DNA from: DATGQT01 sp033720695
GTDB lineage: Bacteria > Bacteroidota > Rhodothermia > Rhodothermales > Rubricoccaceae
Assembly: GCA_033720695.1 (NCBI GenBank)
Contig: JAWWCA010000031.1
Coordinates: 1-21,100, forward strand
Direction: 5' to 3'
DNA length: 21,100 nucleotides
Part shown: in pieces, positions 1 to 6,644 of the stretch
Layout: the number at the start of each line of letters is the position of its first letter
Numbering within the stretch: the first letter of the stretch is position 1
Position numbers and translations under genes: made by a program
The notes under the pieces: generated by a model
The model's input: only the letters and a program-made list of their open reading frames with translations
What the model was told of the DNA's origin: nothing
Databases searched by the model: none

Positions 1-87
1 GACGTGTTCTGGGAGACGATGCAGCGGCTGAAGGAGGCCGGCGCCTCCGACGTCCTCGTGATGCCCATCGAGCAGCTCATCCAATGA
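1..87 (+). CDS. hisG: ATP phosphoribosyltransferase, C-terminal end only
   Basis: This is the last 28 codons of a gene cut by the window's left edge. The residues end in GASDVLVMPIEQLI, which matches the end of the C-terminal regulatory (ACT-like) domain of long-form HisG, the enzyme of the first step of histidine synthesis (ATP plus PRPP). The stop TGA overlaps the hisD start in an ATGA arrangement, so the two genes are probably translationally coupled. Only the tail is seen, so the call rests on this short match plus the operon context. Confidence 0.85.
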   Translation, partial: DVFWETMQRLKEAGASDVLVMPIEQLIQ

Positions 88-1442
88 TCCTCACCGCCTA
101 TCGCTACGCCGACCTGTCGGAGCGCGAGGTCGAGCGCCTCTGCGCGCGTCCCGCCGGCCTCGACGGCGCCGTCCTCGCGGCCGTCGAGGCCATCGAGCGG
201 GAGGTGCGCGCCGACGGCGACGACGCCCTCCACGCCCTGAACGCCCGGTACGACACGCCCGTCGACGCCCTCCGCGTGCCGGCCGGTCGCCTCGGCGAGG
301 CGTGGACCGCGGCGGATCCGTCGTTCCGCGACGCTGTCGAGACGGCGGGGGCCAACCTCCGCGCGTTCCACGCGCCCCAGCGTCCGGTGGCCTACCGCGT
401 CGAGCCGATGCCGGGCGTGCGGTTGTGGCGCGAGACGCGGCCCGTCGAGCGGGCCGGGCTCTACGTGCCGGGGGGGACGGCGCCGCTCGTGAGCACGCTC
501 TTGATGACAGCGATCCCGGCGCAGATTGCAGGGTGTCCGCGCATCGTCGTGTGCACGCCCCCGCCCGCGGCCGAGGGGGTTCTGGCCGTCGCCGGCTTTC
601 TCGGACTGGATGAGGTCTACCAGGTGGGCGGGGCGCAGGCCGTCTTCGCCCTCGCCTACGGGACCGAGACGGTGCCGCGTGTGGACCTCATCGCTGGGCC
701 GGGCAACGCCTACGTCGCTGCCGCCAAGTGGCGCGCGAGCCGCGTCTGCGCCGTCGACCTGGTGGCCGGGCCGAGCGAGGTGCTCATCATCGCCGACGAG
801 GCGGCCGACCCCGACTGGATTGCGGCCGACCTCCTCGCCCAGGCCGAGCACGGCGCCGACAGCCAGGTCGTCCTGCTGACGACGGACGCGGCGATGGTGG
901 AGCGTGTGCAGAACGCACTGAGCGAGCAGCTCGCCGATCTCCCGCGGCGCGAGACGGCCAAGAGGGCCCTCGCTCGCTCGTTCGCCGTCGTGACCGACAC
1001 GCTGGAGGACGCCGTCGCCTTCAGCGACCGGTACGCCCCCGAGCACCTCATCCTGAACGTGACCGACTGGGCGCCGCTGGCGGCGTCGGTCTCGAACGCG
1101 GGCTCCGTCTTCTGCGGCGCGCTCACGCCCGAGAGCGTGGGCGACTACGCCTCCGGCACGAACCACACGCTCCCCACGGCCGGCTTCGCCCGCAGCACGA
1201 GCGGGCTGACCGTCGAGCGCTTCCTCCGCACCGTCACCTTCCAGGCCCTCGACGAGGACGGGCTGGGCGCCCTCGCGCCCGCCGTGACCACACTCGCCCG
1301 CGCCGAGGGGCTGGAAGCCCACGCCCGCGCCGTCACCCTCCGCCAGGAAACGCTGTCATCGCGTGCGAAGCGAAGCGACCTCGTGGGGACGGACGGGATG
1401 GCTTCCCCGCCTTCGCGGGGACCGCTTCGCTCCTCGCAATGA
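84..1442 (+). CDS. hisD: Histidinol dehydrogenase with repeat-encoded C-terminal tail
   Basis: HisD oxidises L-histidinol to L-histidine in two NAD-dependent, zinc-dependent steps in the cytoplasm. The 452-residue product shows the family's active-site set: Q253 and H256 in LLAQAEHG, E320-H321 in APEHL, D354 in GDYASGTNHT, and H413 in EGLEAHARAV. The usual family length is about 430, and the recognisable fold ends near residue 421. Residues 424-452 are read from a palindromic repeat (1353-1445) and are unlike HisD. They are rich in Ser, Arg and Pro and are probably a disordered appendage. The ATG overlaps the hisG stop. The TGA stop overlaps the hisB ATG, and both of those codons lie in the repeat. 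The enzyme should be active because all catalytic residues precede the tail. Confidence 0.96.
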   Translation: MILTAYRYADLSEREVERLCARPAGLDGAVLAAVEAIEREVRADGDDALHALNARYDTPVDALRVPAGRLGEAWTAADPSFRDAVETAGANLRAFHAPQRPVAYRVEPMPGVRLWRETRPVERAGLYVPGGTAPLVSTLLMTAIPAQIAGCPRIVVCTPPPAAEGVLAVAGFLGLDEVYQVGGAQAVFALAYGTETVPRVDLIAGPGNAYVAAAKWRASRVCAVDLVAGPSEVLIIADEAADPDWIAADLLAQAEHGADSQVVLLTTDAAMVERVQNALSEQLADLPRRETAKRALARSFAVVTDTLEDAVAFSDRYAPEHLILNVTDWAPLAASVSNAGSVFCGALTPESVGDYASGTNHTLPTAGFARSTSGLTVERFLRTVTFQALDEDGLGALAPAVTTLARAEGLEAHARAVTLRQETLSSRAKRSDLVGTDGMASPPSRGPLRSSQ

Positions 1443-1445
1443 CAG
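1353..1445. repeat. 93-bp palindromic repeat element at the hisD/hisB junction
   Basis: The ends are exact inverted copies: CTGTCAT at 1353-1359 and ATGACAG at 1439-1445. Imperfect complementarity continues inward through GCGAAGCGAAGCG on the left and CGCTTCGCTCCTCGC on the right. An internal perfect 7-bp hairpin (TCCCCGC, loop CTTC, GCGGGGA) spans 1404-1421. The terminal motif resembles the dispersed GTCATTGCGAGGAGCGAAGC-type repeats I know from many bacterial genomes. It has no coding capacity of its own, but it is read through by hisD and supplies the hisD TGA and hisB ATG. It is probably a non-autonomous, REP/MITE-like element. Only one copy is in this window. Confidence 0.8.
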
Positions 1446-2533
1446 CCGTGGAAAAAACCGCCTTCCTCGACCGCGACGGCACCCTCATCTGGGAGCCGGG
1501 GCCGGACCACGACCCGCCCTACCAGGTGAACGGCCTCGACGACCTCCGCCTCCTGCCGCGCGTGATCACCGGTCTCCGCCGCCTCGCCGATGCCGGCTTC
1601 CGCCTCGTCCTCGTCACGAACCAGGACGGGCTGGGCACCGCCGCCTACCCGCAGGCCACGTTCGACGCCGTCCAGACCATGCTCGAAGAGATCCTGGCGA
1701 GCGAGGGGCTCGCCTTCGACGCCGTCCTCGTCTGTCCGCACCGCCCGGAGGACGGTTGCGCCTGCCGCAAGCCGAAGACCAGGCTGGTCGACGGTCTCGA
1801 CTACGACCGGGAGGCGTCCGTCGTCGTGGGCGACCGGGAGACGGACATCGAGTTCGCCGACGCTCTCGGGATCCGTGGCTACCGCATGGACGACTACCCC
1901 GACTTCGCCGCGCTCGTCGAGGCGATCCTGGCCGACACCGGCGGTCGCAGCGCCGCGGTCGAGCGCACGACGGGCGAGACGTCGGTTCGCCTCACGCTCC
2001 GCCTCGACGGGACGGGGCGGTACGAGGGCGCGGTCGCGAACGGCTTTCTCGGCCACCTCCTCCACCTCCTCGCGGCGCACAGCCGGATGGACCTGGAGAT
2101 TACGGCCGACGGCGATACGCACGTCGACGACCACCACCTCGTCGAGGACGTCGGCCTGGTGCTGGGCGACGCGCTCACGGAGGCCCTCGGCGGCCGCCGC
2201 GGCATCCGCCGCTACGGCGATGCGCTCGTGCCGATGGACGAGGTCCTCGTGGCCGCCGCCGTCGACCTCGGCGGGCGCTTCGCGTTCGAGACGGACTACG
2301 CGCCGCAGCGGGAGCGGGTGGGCGACCTCAGCACCGAGATGGTACCGCACCTCTTCGGGTCGCTCGCCGTTCGTGCCGGCCTCGCGCTCCACCTCCGCCT
2401 CCTGAACCCGGGCCGGAACGAGCACCACCGCATCGAGGGCATGGTCAAAGCCTTCGCCCGCGCCCTCCGCGTCGCCGTCGAGCGCGATCCGCGGGCGTCG
2501 GCCTCCATCCCTTCGACGAAAGGCGTCCTGTGA
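1439..2533 (+). CDS. hisB: Bifunctional histidinol-phosphatase / imidazoleglycerol-phosphate dehydratase
   Basis: The 364-residue protein fuses two histidine-pathway enzymes, as in E. coli HisB (about 355 residues). The N-terminal HAD phosphatase (about 1-170) has the nucleophile/acid pair in FLDRDGT (D11, D13), the motif II Thr in VTNQDG, and a zinc-binding CPHRPEDGCACRKP loop. The C-terminal dehydratase (about 175-364) has the metal-binding DTHVDDHHLVEDVG and NEHHRIEGMVKAFARAL motifs. In the first dehydratase motif the usual FLDHML reads FLGHLL: the metal-binding His is kept but the Asp is Gly. The ATG overlaps the hisD stop and lies inside the palindromic repeat. The stop overlaps the hisH GTG. 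No other start fits the phosphatase N-terminus better. Confidence 0.95.
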   Translation: MTAVEKTAFLDRDGTLIWEPGPDHDPPYQVNGLDDLRLLPRVITGLRRLADAGFRLVLVTNQDGLGTAAYPQATFDAVQTMLEEILASEGLAFDAVLVCPHRPEDGCACRKPKTRLVDGLDYDREASVVVGDRETDIEFADALGIRGYRMDDYPDFAALVEAILADTGGRSAAVERTTGETSVRLTLRLDGTGRYEGAVANGFLGHLLHLLAAHSRMDLEITADGDTHVDDHHLVEDVGLVLGDALTEALGGRRGIRRYGDALVPMDEVLVAAAVDLGGRFAFETDYAPQRERVGDLSTEMVPHLFGSLAVRAGLALHLRLLNPGRNEHHRIEGMVKAFARALRVAVERDPRASASIPSTKGVL

Positions 2534-3117
2534 TCGCGCTCCTCGACTACGGCGCCGGCAACACGCGGTCGGTCGGCCACGCCCTCGACCGCCTCGGTGC
2601 CGCGTGGACGCTGACACACGATCCGGCGGTGCTGGACCGGGCCGAGAAGGTGATTTTGCCCGGCGTCGGCGCTGCGGGGTCGGCCATGCGCGCGCTCGCA
2701 GCACGGGGGCTCGTGGACTGGCTTCGGGCGAATCGGAAGCCGCTCCTGGGCGTCTGCCTCGGCCTCCAGCTCCTCTACGAGCGGACCGAGGAGGACGACG
2801 CCGAGGGACTCGGGCTCCTCCCCGGCACCGTCCGCCGCCTCCCCGAGGGCGCCGAGCCGACGCCCCACATGGGGTGGAACACCCTTCGCCTCACAGCCCC
2901 CGGCGCCCTCCTCGCCGACGCCGACGACGGCGCGCACGTCTACTTCGCCCACTCGTTCGCGGCGCCCGTCGGCCCCGAGACGCAGGCGACATGCGCCTAC
3001 GCCGGGGTCACGTTCGGCGCCGTCGTGGAGCAGGGGGCGATCTACGCCACGCAGTTTCACCCGGAGAAGTCCGCCGCCGTCGGCGCGGGCGTGCTCCGCC
3101 GCTTCCTCGCCCTGTGA
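2530..3117 (+). CDS. hisH: Imidazole glycerol phosphate synthase, glutamine amidotransferase subunit
   Basis: HisH hydrolyses glutamine and passes ammonia to HisF to form imidazole glycerol phosphate and AICAR. The 195-residue protein has the class I glutaminase triad: C76 in LLGVCLGLQ, and H177 and E179 in TQFHPEKS. It also has the oxyanion strand motif PGVG at 44-47. The N-terminus IALLDYGAGN is the family start, which fixes the GTG at 2530 as initiator. That GTG overlaps the hisB TGA (GTGA). The stop and the hisA start overlap as TGATG. The length is normal for HisH (about 195-210). Confidence 0.96.
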   Translation: MIALLDYGAGNTRSVGHALDRLGAAWTLTHDPAVLDRAEKVILPGVGAAGSAMRALAARGLVDWLRANRKPLLGVCLGLQLLYERTEEDDAEGLGLLPGTVRRLPEGAEPTPHMGWNTLRLTAPGALLADADDGAHVYFAHSFAAPVGPETQATCAYAGVTFGAVVEQGAIYATQFHPEKSAAVGAGVLRRFLAL

Positions 3118-3842
3118 TGACGTCGTCCTTCGAGCTCTGGCCTGCCCTCGACCTCCTCGGCGGTCGCGTCGTTCGCCTCCGCCAGGGCGACTTCAGCGCC
3201 ATCACGACCTACGACGACCCCATCGAGGCGCTCGTCACGACCGCTGCGCGCTTCGCCGACGGCCTCCACGTCGTGGACCTCGACGGCGCCCGCGACGGGG
3301 CGACGGCGAACGCGCCGCTCATCGAGCGCCTCGTGGCCCTGAGCCCGGTCCCGATTGAGGTCGGCGGCGGCCTCCGCACCGAGGCCGACGTCGCGCGCGC
3401 GCTGGGGCAGGGCATGGCGCGCGTCATCCTCGGCTCGCGCGCGGTCGAGGACCCGGGCTTCGTGAGGGCGATGGTAGAGGAGTACGGCCCAGCGCGCATC
3501 GTCGTCGGCGCCGACCTCCGGGACGGGCGCCCGGCCGTGCGCGGGTGGACGGCGTCGGCCGCGCTCACGGCCGATGCGTTTCTCCAGGCCATGCGCGAGG
3601 CGGGGGTCGAGACCGTGATCGTGACCGACGTGGCGACGGACGGGATGATGGAGGGGCCGAACACGGCGCTCCTCGGCCGCCTCGCGTCGGCGTTCCCCGA
3701 CCTCCGGATCATCGCCTCGGGCGGTGTCGCCTCCGTGGCCGATCTCGACGCCCTCCGCGCTGCGGGTACCGCTGGCGCCGTCTTCGGCCGCGCCTGGCTC
3801 GACGGCGTTCTCGCTCCCGACGACCTCATCGCCTTCCGCTGA
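3117..3842 (+). CDS. hisA: ProFAR isomerase (phosphoribosylformimino-AICAR ribotide isomerase)
   Basis: HisA isomerises ProFAR to PRFAR, the substrate of HisH/HisF. The 241-residue (beta-alpha)8 barrel has the catalytic Asp pair D12 (WPALDLLGG) and D133 (VVGADLRDG), the beta-6 Thr in VIVTDVATDG, and the phosphate-binding glycines EVGGGLRT and IASGGVAS. The length is typical (about 240). The ATG overlaps the hisH stop. The short N-terminal MTSS before the first strand is compatible with this start. After the stop the operon's overlap pattern breaks: 157 bases containing a palindromic repeat separate it from hisF. Confidence 0.95.
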   Translation: MTSSFELWPALDLLGGRVVRLRQGDFSAITTYDDPIEALVTTAARFADGLHVVDLDGARDGATANAPLIERLVALSPVPIEVGGGLRTEADVARALGQGMARVILGSRAVEDPGFVRAMVEEYGPARIVVGADLRDGRPAVRGWTASAALTADAFLQAMREAGVETVIVTDVATDGMMEGPNTALLGRLASAFPDLRIIASGGVASVADLDALRAAGTAGAVFGRAWLDGVLAPDDLIAFR

Positions 3843-3860
3843 TGCCCGCTCGCCACCGTA

Positions 3861-3978
3861 GACCCCCCGTCGCGCTCGCATCGCGCTTCGCCCTCAGCGC
3901 TCACGCGACGGTCCCCCTTATCAAGGGGGACAGCTTTTGCTGCCCTGAGCGGAGCGATGGCAGCCGAAGCGGGGGGTC
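3861..3978. repeat. Palindromic repeat-like element in the hisA-hisF gap
   Basis: The outer arms GACCCCCCG (3861-3869) and CGGGGGGTC (3970-3978) are perfect inverted copies. Inside is a perfect 9-bp hairpin, GTCCCCCTT with loop ATC and AAGGGGGAC, at 3911-3931. Further right, GCTGCC and GGCAGC form another short inverted pair. The base pattern, with C and G runs and CCTTATCAAGG, is unlike the surrounding coding sequence. It resembles dispersed non-coding repeats seen in many bacterial genomes. No convincing ORF spans it. It may act as an RNA stability or attenuation structure within the his transcript, but the hairpin has no following T-run. The repeat status is inference from one copy. Confidence 0.65.
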
Positions 3979-3999
3979 CTGCCGCTTCACCCTCTAGCC

Positions 4000-4752
4000 A
4001 TGCTCGCCCGCCGCATCATCCCCTGCCTCGACGTCCGCGACGGCCGCACCGTCAAGGGCGTCAACTTCGTCGGCTTCCGCGATGCCGGCGACCCCGTCGA
4101 GCTGGCCGCGCGCTACGCCGCCGAGGGGGCCGACGAGCTCGTCTTCCTCGACGTGACCGCGACGGTCGAGACGCGGGCGACGGCCCGCGACCTCGCCCTG
4201 CGTGTCGGGCGCGTCCTCGACGTGCCGTTCACGATCGGCGGCGGCATCGGCAGCGTCGAGGACGCCGCGGCGGTGCTGGACGCCGGGGCCGACAAGGTCG
4301 GCGTCAACTCGGCTGCCGTGCGCCGGCCCGCGCTCCTTGCCGAGCTCGCCGAGGCCTTCGGCCGCCAGGCCGTCGTCCTCTCCGTCGACGCGAAGCGGGT
4401 GGGGGAGGGGTGGACGGTGAGGACGCACGGCGGGCGCACCGACACCGGCCTCGACGCGATCGAGTGGATCGCCGAGGGCCAGCGCCGCGGGGCCGGCGAG
4501 GTGCTCCTCACCTCCGTCGACGCCGACGGGACGCAGGCGGGCTTCGACCTCCCCCTTCTGCGGGCGGCCCGAGCCGTCTGCCGCGTCCCCCTCATCGCCT
4601 CCGGCGGGGCCGGCGCCCCCGAGCACTTCGCCGACGCCCTCGCCGTGGCCGACGCCGCCCTCGCCGCGTCGCTCTTCCACTACGGCACCCTCGCCATCCC
4701 CGACCTCAAGCAGGCCCTCGCCGAGGCCGCCATCCCCGTCCGCCTATGCTAG
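4000..4752 (+). CDS. hisF: Imidazole glycerol phosphate synthase, cyclase subunit
   Basis: HisF condenses PRFAR with ammonia delivered from HisH. The 250-residue barrel carries the catalytic aspartates D11 (IIPCLDVRDG) and D130 (VVLSVDAKR), at the same numbers as in Thermotoga HisF. It also has the phosphate-binding motifs IGGGIG and IASGGAG and the TDTGLDA loop. The length is normal (about 250). The ATG lies just after the hisA-hisF repeat region, so hisF is the only his gene here not overlapping its upstream neighbour. Its ribosome loading must be independent or involve a separate start signal; no clear Shine-Dalgarno sequence is visible. The stop lies within the hisIE start region (ATGCTAG). 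Confidence 0.96.
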   Translation: MLARRIIPCLDVRDGRTVKGVNFVGFRDAGDPVELAARYAAEGADELVFLDVTATVETRATARDLALRVGRVLDVPFTIGGGIGSVEDAAAVLDAGADKVGVNSAAVRRPALLAELAEAFGRQAVVLSVDAKRVGEGWTVRTHGGRTDTGLDAIEWIAEGQRRGAGEVLLTSVDADGTQAGFDLPLLRAARAVCRVPLIASGGAGAPEHFADALAVADAALAASLFHYGTLAIPDLKQALAEAAIPVRLC

Positions 4753-5345
4753 CCCTCGACGCCATCGACTTCGACAAGGGCGACGGCCTCGTGCCGGCCG
4801 TGGTGCAGGACGTCGAGACCCGGCGCGTCCTCATGCTCGGCTACATGAACCGCGCGGCCGTCGAGGCCACGCAGGCGACCGGCCTCGTCACGTTCTGGAG
4901 CCGCCGCCGCAGCGCGCTCTGGCAGAAGGGCGAGACCTCCGGAAACACCCTCCGCCTCCGCTCGCTTCACCTCGACTGCGACCAGGACGCGCTCCTCGTC
5001 CTCGCCGAGCCCACGGGCCCGACGTGCCACACCGGCGCCGTTTCGTGCTTCGACGCCGCGCCCGGCCTCGGCCTCCTCGCCGAGCTGGAGGCGACGATCC
5101 GCCAGCGCATCGACGAGGGCGGGCCCGGATCCTACGTCCGCGCGCTCGCCGAGTCCGGGCCGGACCGCGTCGCGCAGAAGGTGGGGGAGGAGGCCGTCGA
5201 GGTCGTCCTCGCCTCGAAGAACCCGGACGACGGCGCGCTCGTCGGCGAGGCGGCCGACCTCGTGTTCCACCTCCTCGTCCTCCTGCAGCGGCGCGGGCTC
5301 GGGCTGGGCGACGTCGTCGCGGCGCTGGAGGGACGCCGGCGGTAG
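4746..5345 (+). CDS. hisIE: Bifunctional phosphoribosyl-AMP cyclohydrolase / phosphoribosyl-ATP pyrophosphatase
   Basis: The 199-residue protein fuses the second and third histidine-pathway enzymes. The N-terminal cyclohydrolase (about 1-110) has LMLGYMN, WSRRRSALWQKGETSGN, the metal-binding LHLDCDQDA and the zinc site GPTCHTG. The C-terminal all-alpha pyrophosphatase (about 112-199) has GSYVRAL, QKVGEEAVEVVLA and the acidic EAADLVFHLLVLL motif of the MazG-like PRA-PH fold. The start ATG lies seven bases before the end of hisF in another frame, giving an overlap. This is the last his gene of the run. Together with the unseen 5' part, the operon encodes every step seen here except the HisC transaminase. 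Confidence 0.95.
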   Translation: MLALDAIDFDKGDGLVPAVVQDVETRRVLMLGYMNRAAVEATQATGLVTFWSRRRSALWQKGETSGNTLRLRSLHLDCDQDALLVLAEPTGPTCHTGAVSCFDAAPGLGLLAELEATIRQRIDEGGPGSYVRALAESGPDRVAQKVGEEAVEVVLASKNPDDGALVGEAADLVFHLLVLLQRRGLGLGDVVAALEGRRR

Positions 5346-5386
5346 CGGGGCCGGCGTATCCTTACGGCGTCCTCACCCGCGCCCCC

Positions 5387-5776
5387 ATGCCCCGAAAGGA
5401 CCGTCCCCCCCCCGCCGACTACAAGACGTTCGAGCACGGCGGCTACGAGATCCTCGTCGGCCAGAGCGCGCGCGACAACGACCGTCTCACGTTCTCGGTG
5501 GCCGCGCCGCAGGACCTCTGGCTCCACGTCGGCGGCGGCACGCCTGGCAGCCACGTCGTCGTCCTCAACCCCGGCGGCGGCGAGGTCCCGCGCGACGTGG
5601 TGAAGCGGGCGGCCGAGCTGGCCGTGTTCCACTCGAAGGCGCGCGAGGCGAAGGGGAAGGTGGAGGTCCACGTCTGCCGCGCCTGCGACGTGCGGAAGCG
5701 GCGCGGCGCCAAGCCCGGCTCGGTCGAGCTGCGGCGGTGGGAGGGGGTGAAGGTCTACCCGCCGGAGGCCGTCTAG
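5387..5776 (+). CDS. Stand-alone NFACT-R (DUF814) domain protein
   Basis: The 129-residue protein consists almost entirely of an NFACT-R RNA-binding domain, as found at the end of RqcH/Rqc2 ribosome quality-control factors. Recognisable features are EILVGQSARDNDRLTF, DLWLHVGGGTPGSHVVVL (43-60), a helix with AAELAVFHSKAREAKGK, and CDVRKRRGAKPGSV followed by a V-P terminal strand. The NFACT-N, helix-hairpin-helix and coiled-coil parts of full-length RqcH are absent, so it is one of the small free-standing versions. Its role is probably binding tRNA or ribosomal RNA, but this is not proven. A run of nine C bases (5405-5413) encodes P7-P9. It lies 41 bases after hisIE, with a TATCCTTA promoter-like site at 5357-5364, and ends 29 bases from the convergent channel gene. 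Confidence 0.85.
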   Translation: MPRKDRPPPADYKTFEHGGYEILVGQSARDNDRLTFSVAAPQDLWLHVGGGTPGSHVVVLNPGGGEVPRDVVKRAAELAVFHSKAREAKGKVEVHVCRACDVRKRRGAKPGSVELRRWEGVKVYPPEAV

Positions 5777-5805
5777 GCAGACAGCTCCCTGCGACAGGCG
5801 CGGGC

Positions 5806-6468
5806 TCAGGCCGCGATCCTCTCGGACGTGGGGGTCGGGTGCTGGAGCCGGAAGGCGAGCGCGCCGAGGACGCCGCCGCCGAAGCAGGCGACGAGGTAGA
5901 TCCAGAGGTCGCCGAGCGTCCGTCCGTCGCCGATGATCGTCTCGAGGAGGATCGGGCCGAGCGCGACGGCCGGGTTGAAGGCGCCGCCCGAGATGGGGCC
6001 GGCCGCGAAGGCCCCCGCCAGGACGGTGAAGCCGATGGCGAGGCCGTAGTAGTGGTTGCCTGCCGTCTCGTCCACCGTCGCCACGTTGAGGATGACGAGG
6101 ACGAGGGCGAACGTGAACAGCAGCTCCAGCAGGAAGAACTCGACGAGCGTGGTCTCTGGCCCTGGCGCGACCACGAGGGGGCGGTCGTTGATGAAGTACA
6201 CGGCGGCGGCGGCCACGAGAGCCGCCGCCACCTGCGTGATCATGTAGGGCGCGATCTCGCGGGCCGGGAGCGCGCCACGCATCCAGACCGCGAGCGTGAC
6301 GGCCGGGTTGTAGTGCGCGCCCGAGACGGGCCCGCCCATGTACACCATCACCATCAGCACGGCGCCAATGGCGATGGGGGCGAACTCGGTGCCGATGAGG
6401 ACGGTGAGGCCGATCGTGAGGACGAGGAAGAACGTCCCGATGAACTCGGTGAGCAGCTTGGGGGCCAT
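5806..6468 (-). CDS. Aquaporin-family (MIP) channel with atypical second NPA box
   Basis: This 220-residue inner-membrane channel of the major intrinsic protein family has six hydrophobic helices and two half-helices. The first NPA box is canonical (SGAHYNPAVT, N54-A56). The second is SGGAFNPAVALGP (N165-A167), with Val168 in place of the arginine that normally follows and forms the aromatic/arginine filter. By hand alignment to AqpZ, filter position 43 is Tyr and the helix-5 position is a small residue, so the pore is probably wider than in a water-only channel. Candidate substrates are glycerol, small neutral solutes or gases, but this is inference. The ATG at 6468 gives the typical N-terminal helix LLTEFIGTFFLVL. 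The gene is downstream of a tRNA pair on the same strand and is separated from it by a terminator. Confidence 0.9.
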   Translation of the reverse strand: MAPKLLTEFIGTFFLVLTIGLTVLIGTEFAPIAIGAVLMVMVYMGGPVSGAHYNPAVTLAVWMRGALPAREIAPYMITQVAAALVAAAAVYFINDRPLVVAPGPETTLVEFFLLELLFTFALVLVILNVATVDETAGNHYYGLAIGFTVLAGAFAAGPISGGAFNPAVALGPILLETIIGDGRTLGDLWIYLVACFGGGVLGALAFRLQHPTPTSERIAA

Positions 6469-6492
6469 AGCGCAGCGGGGCTAAGTGCGGCG

Positions 6493-6521
6493 CTAAGCTA
6501 GGGATGCCGCCGGAAACGAAA
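6493..6521 (-). promoter_or_regulatory. Candidate promoter of the aquaporin gene
   Basis: On the minus strand TAGCTTAG (6493-6500) fits the Bacteroidota -7 pattern TAnnTTTG at all but one fixed base. TTTC (6518-6521) lies 17 bases upstream as a possible -33 element. The start codon would be about 18 bases below the expected transcript start. A direct repeat of GCTAAG (6480-6485 and 6492-6497, 12-base period) overlaps the site and could be an operator. The evidence is pattern only. Confidence 0.3.
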
Positions 6522-6550
6522 CACCCCCGCATCGAGGGAGACGCAGGGGT
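6512..6550 (-). terminator. Rho-independent-like terminator after tRNA-Val
   Basis: On the minus strand ACCCCTGC (6543-6550) pairs with GCGGGGGT (6523-6530) to give an 8-bp stem with one G-T pair and a 12-base loop. The stem is followed by GTTTCGTTTCC, a modest T-rich tail. It lies just below the tRNA-Val 3' end and above the aquaporin start, so it fits as the end of the tRNA transcript. The tail is not a pure T-run, so efficiency is uncertain. Confidence 0.55.
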
Positions 6551-6560
6551 GGCGGCCGGG

Positions 6561-6635
6561 TGGGCGGTGAGGGACTCGAACCCCCGACCCCCTCGGTGTA
6601 AACGAGGTGCTCTGAACCGACTGAGCTAACCGCCC
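6561..6635 (-). tRNA. tRNA-Val (anticodon TAC)
   Basis: The minus-strand sequence folds fully: acceptor GGGCGGT/ACCGCCC with discriminator A, D-arm GCTC...GAGC, anticodon stem CCTCG/CGAGG with loop TTTACAC, T-arm GGGGG-TTCGAGT-CCCTC (one G-T pair). The anticodon is TAC, for valine GTA/GTG codons. The 3' CCA is not encoded (CCC follows the discriminator), so it must be added by CCA-adding enzyme. It is the second gene of a two-tRNA transcript. Confidence 0.97.
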
Positions 6636-6644
6636 GAACCGACG

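Noticed and set aside
1353..1445. Reading the hisD/hisB element as a CRISPR or insertion sequence
   Set aside because: Single copy here, no spacer-repeat periodicity, and no transposase; it is too short for an IS.
3545..3997. Open frame through the hisA end and hisA-hisF gap as a small gene
   Set aside because: Mostly overlaps hisA out of frame and then translates a palindromic repeat; no recognisable protein.
5799..5815. CGCGG/CCGCG hairpin between the NFACT-R and aquaporin genes as a terminator
   Set aside because: Only 5 bp, no T-run, and such stems arise readily in this GC-rich DNA.
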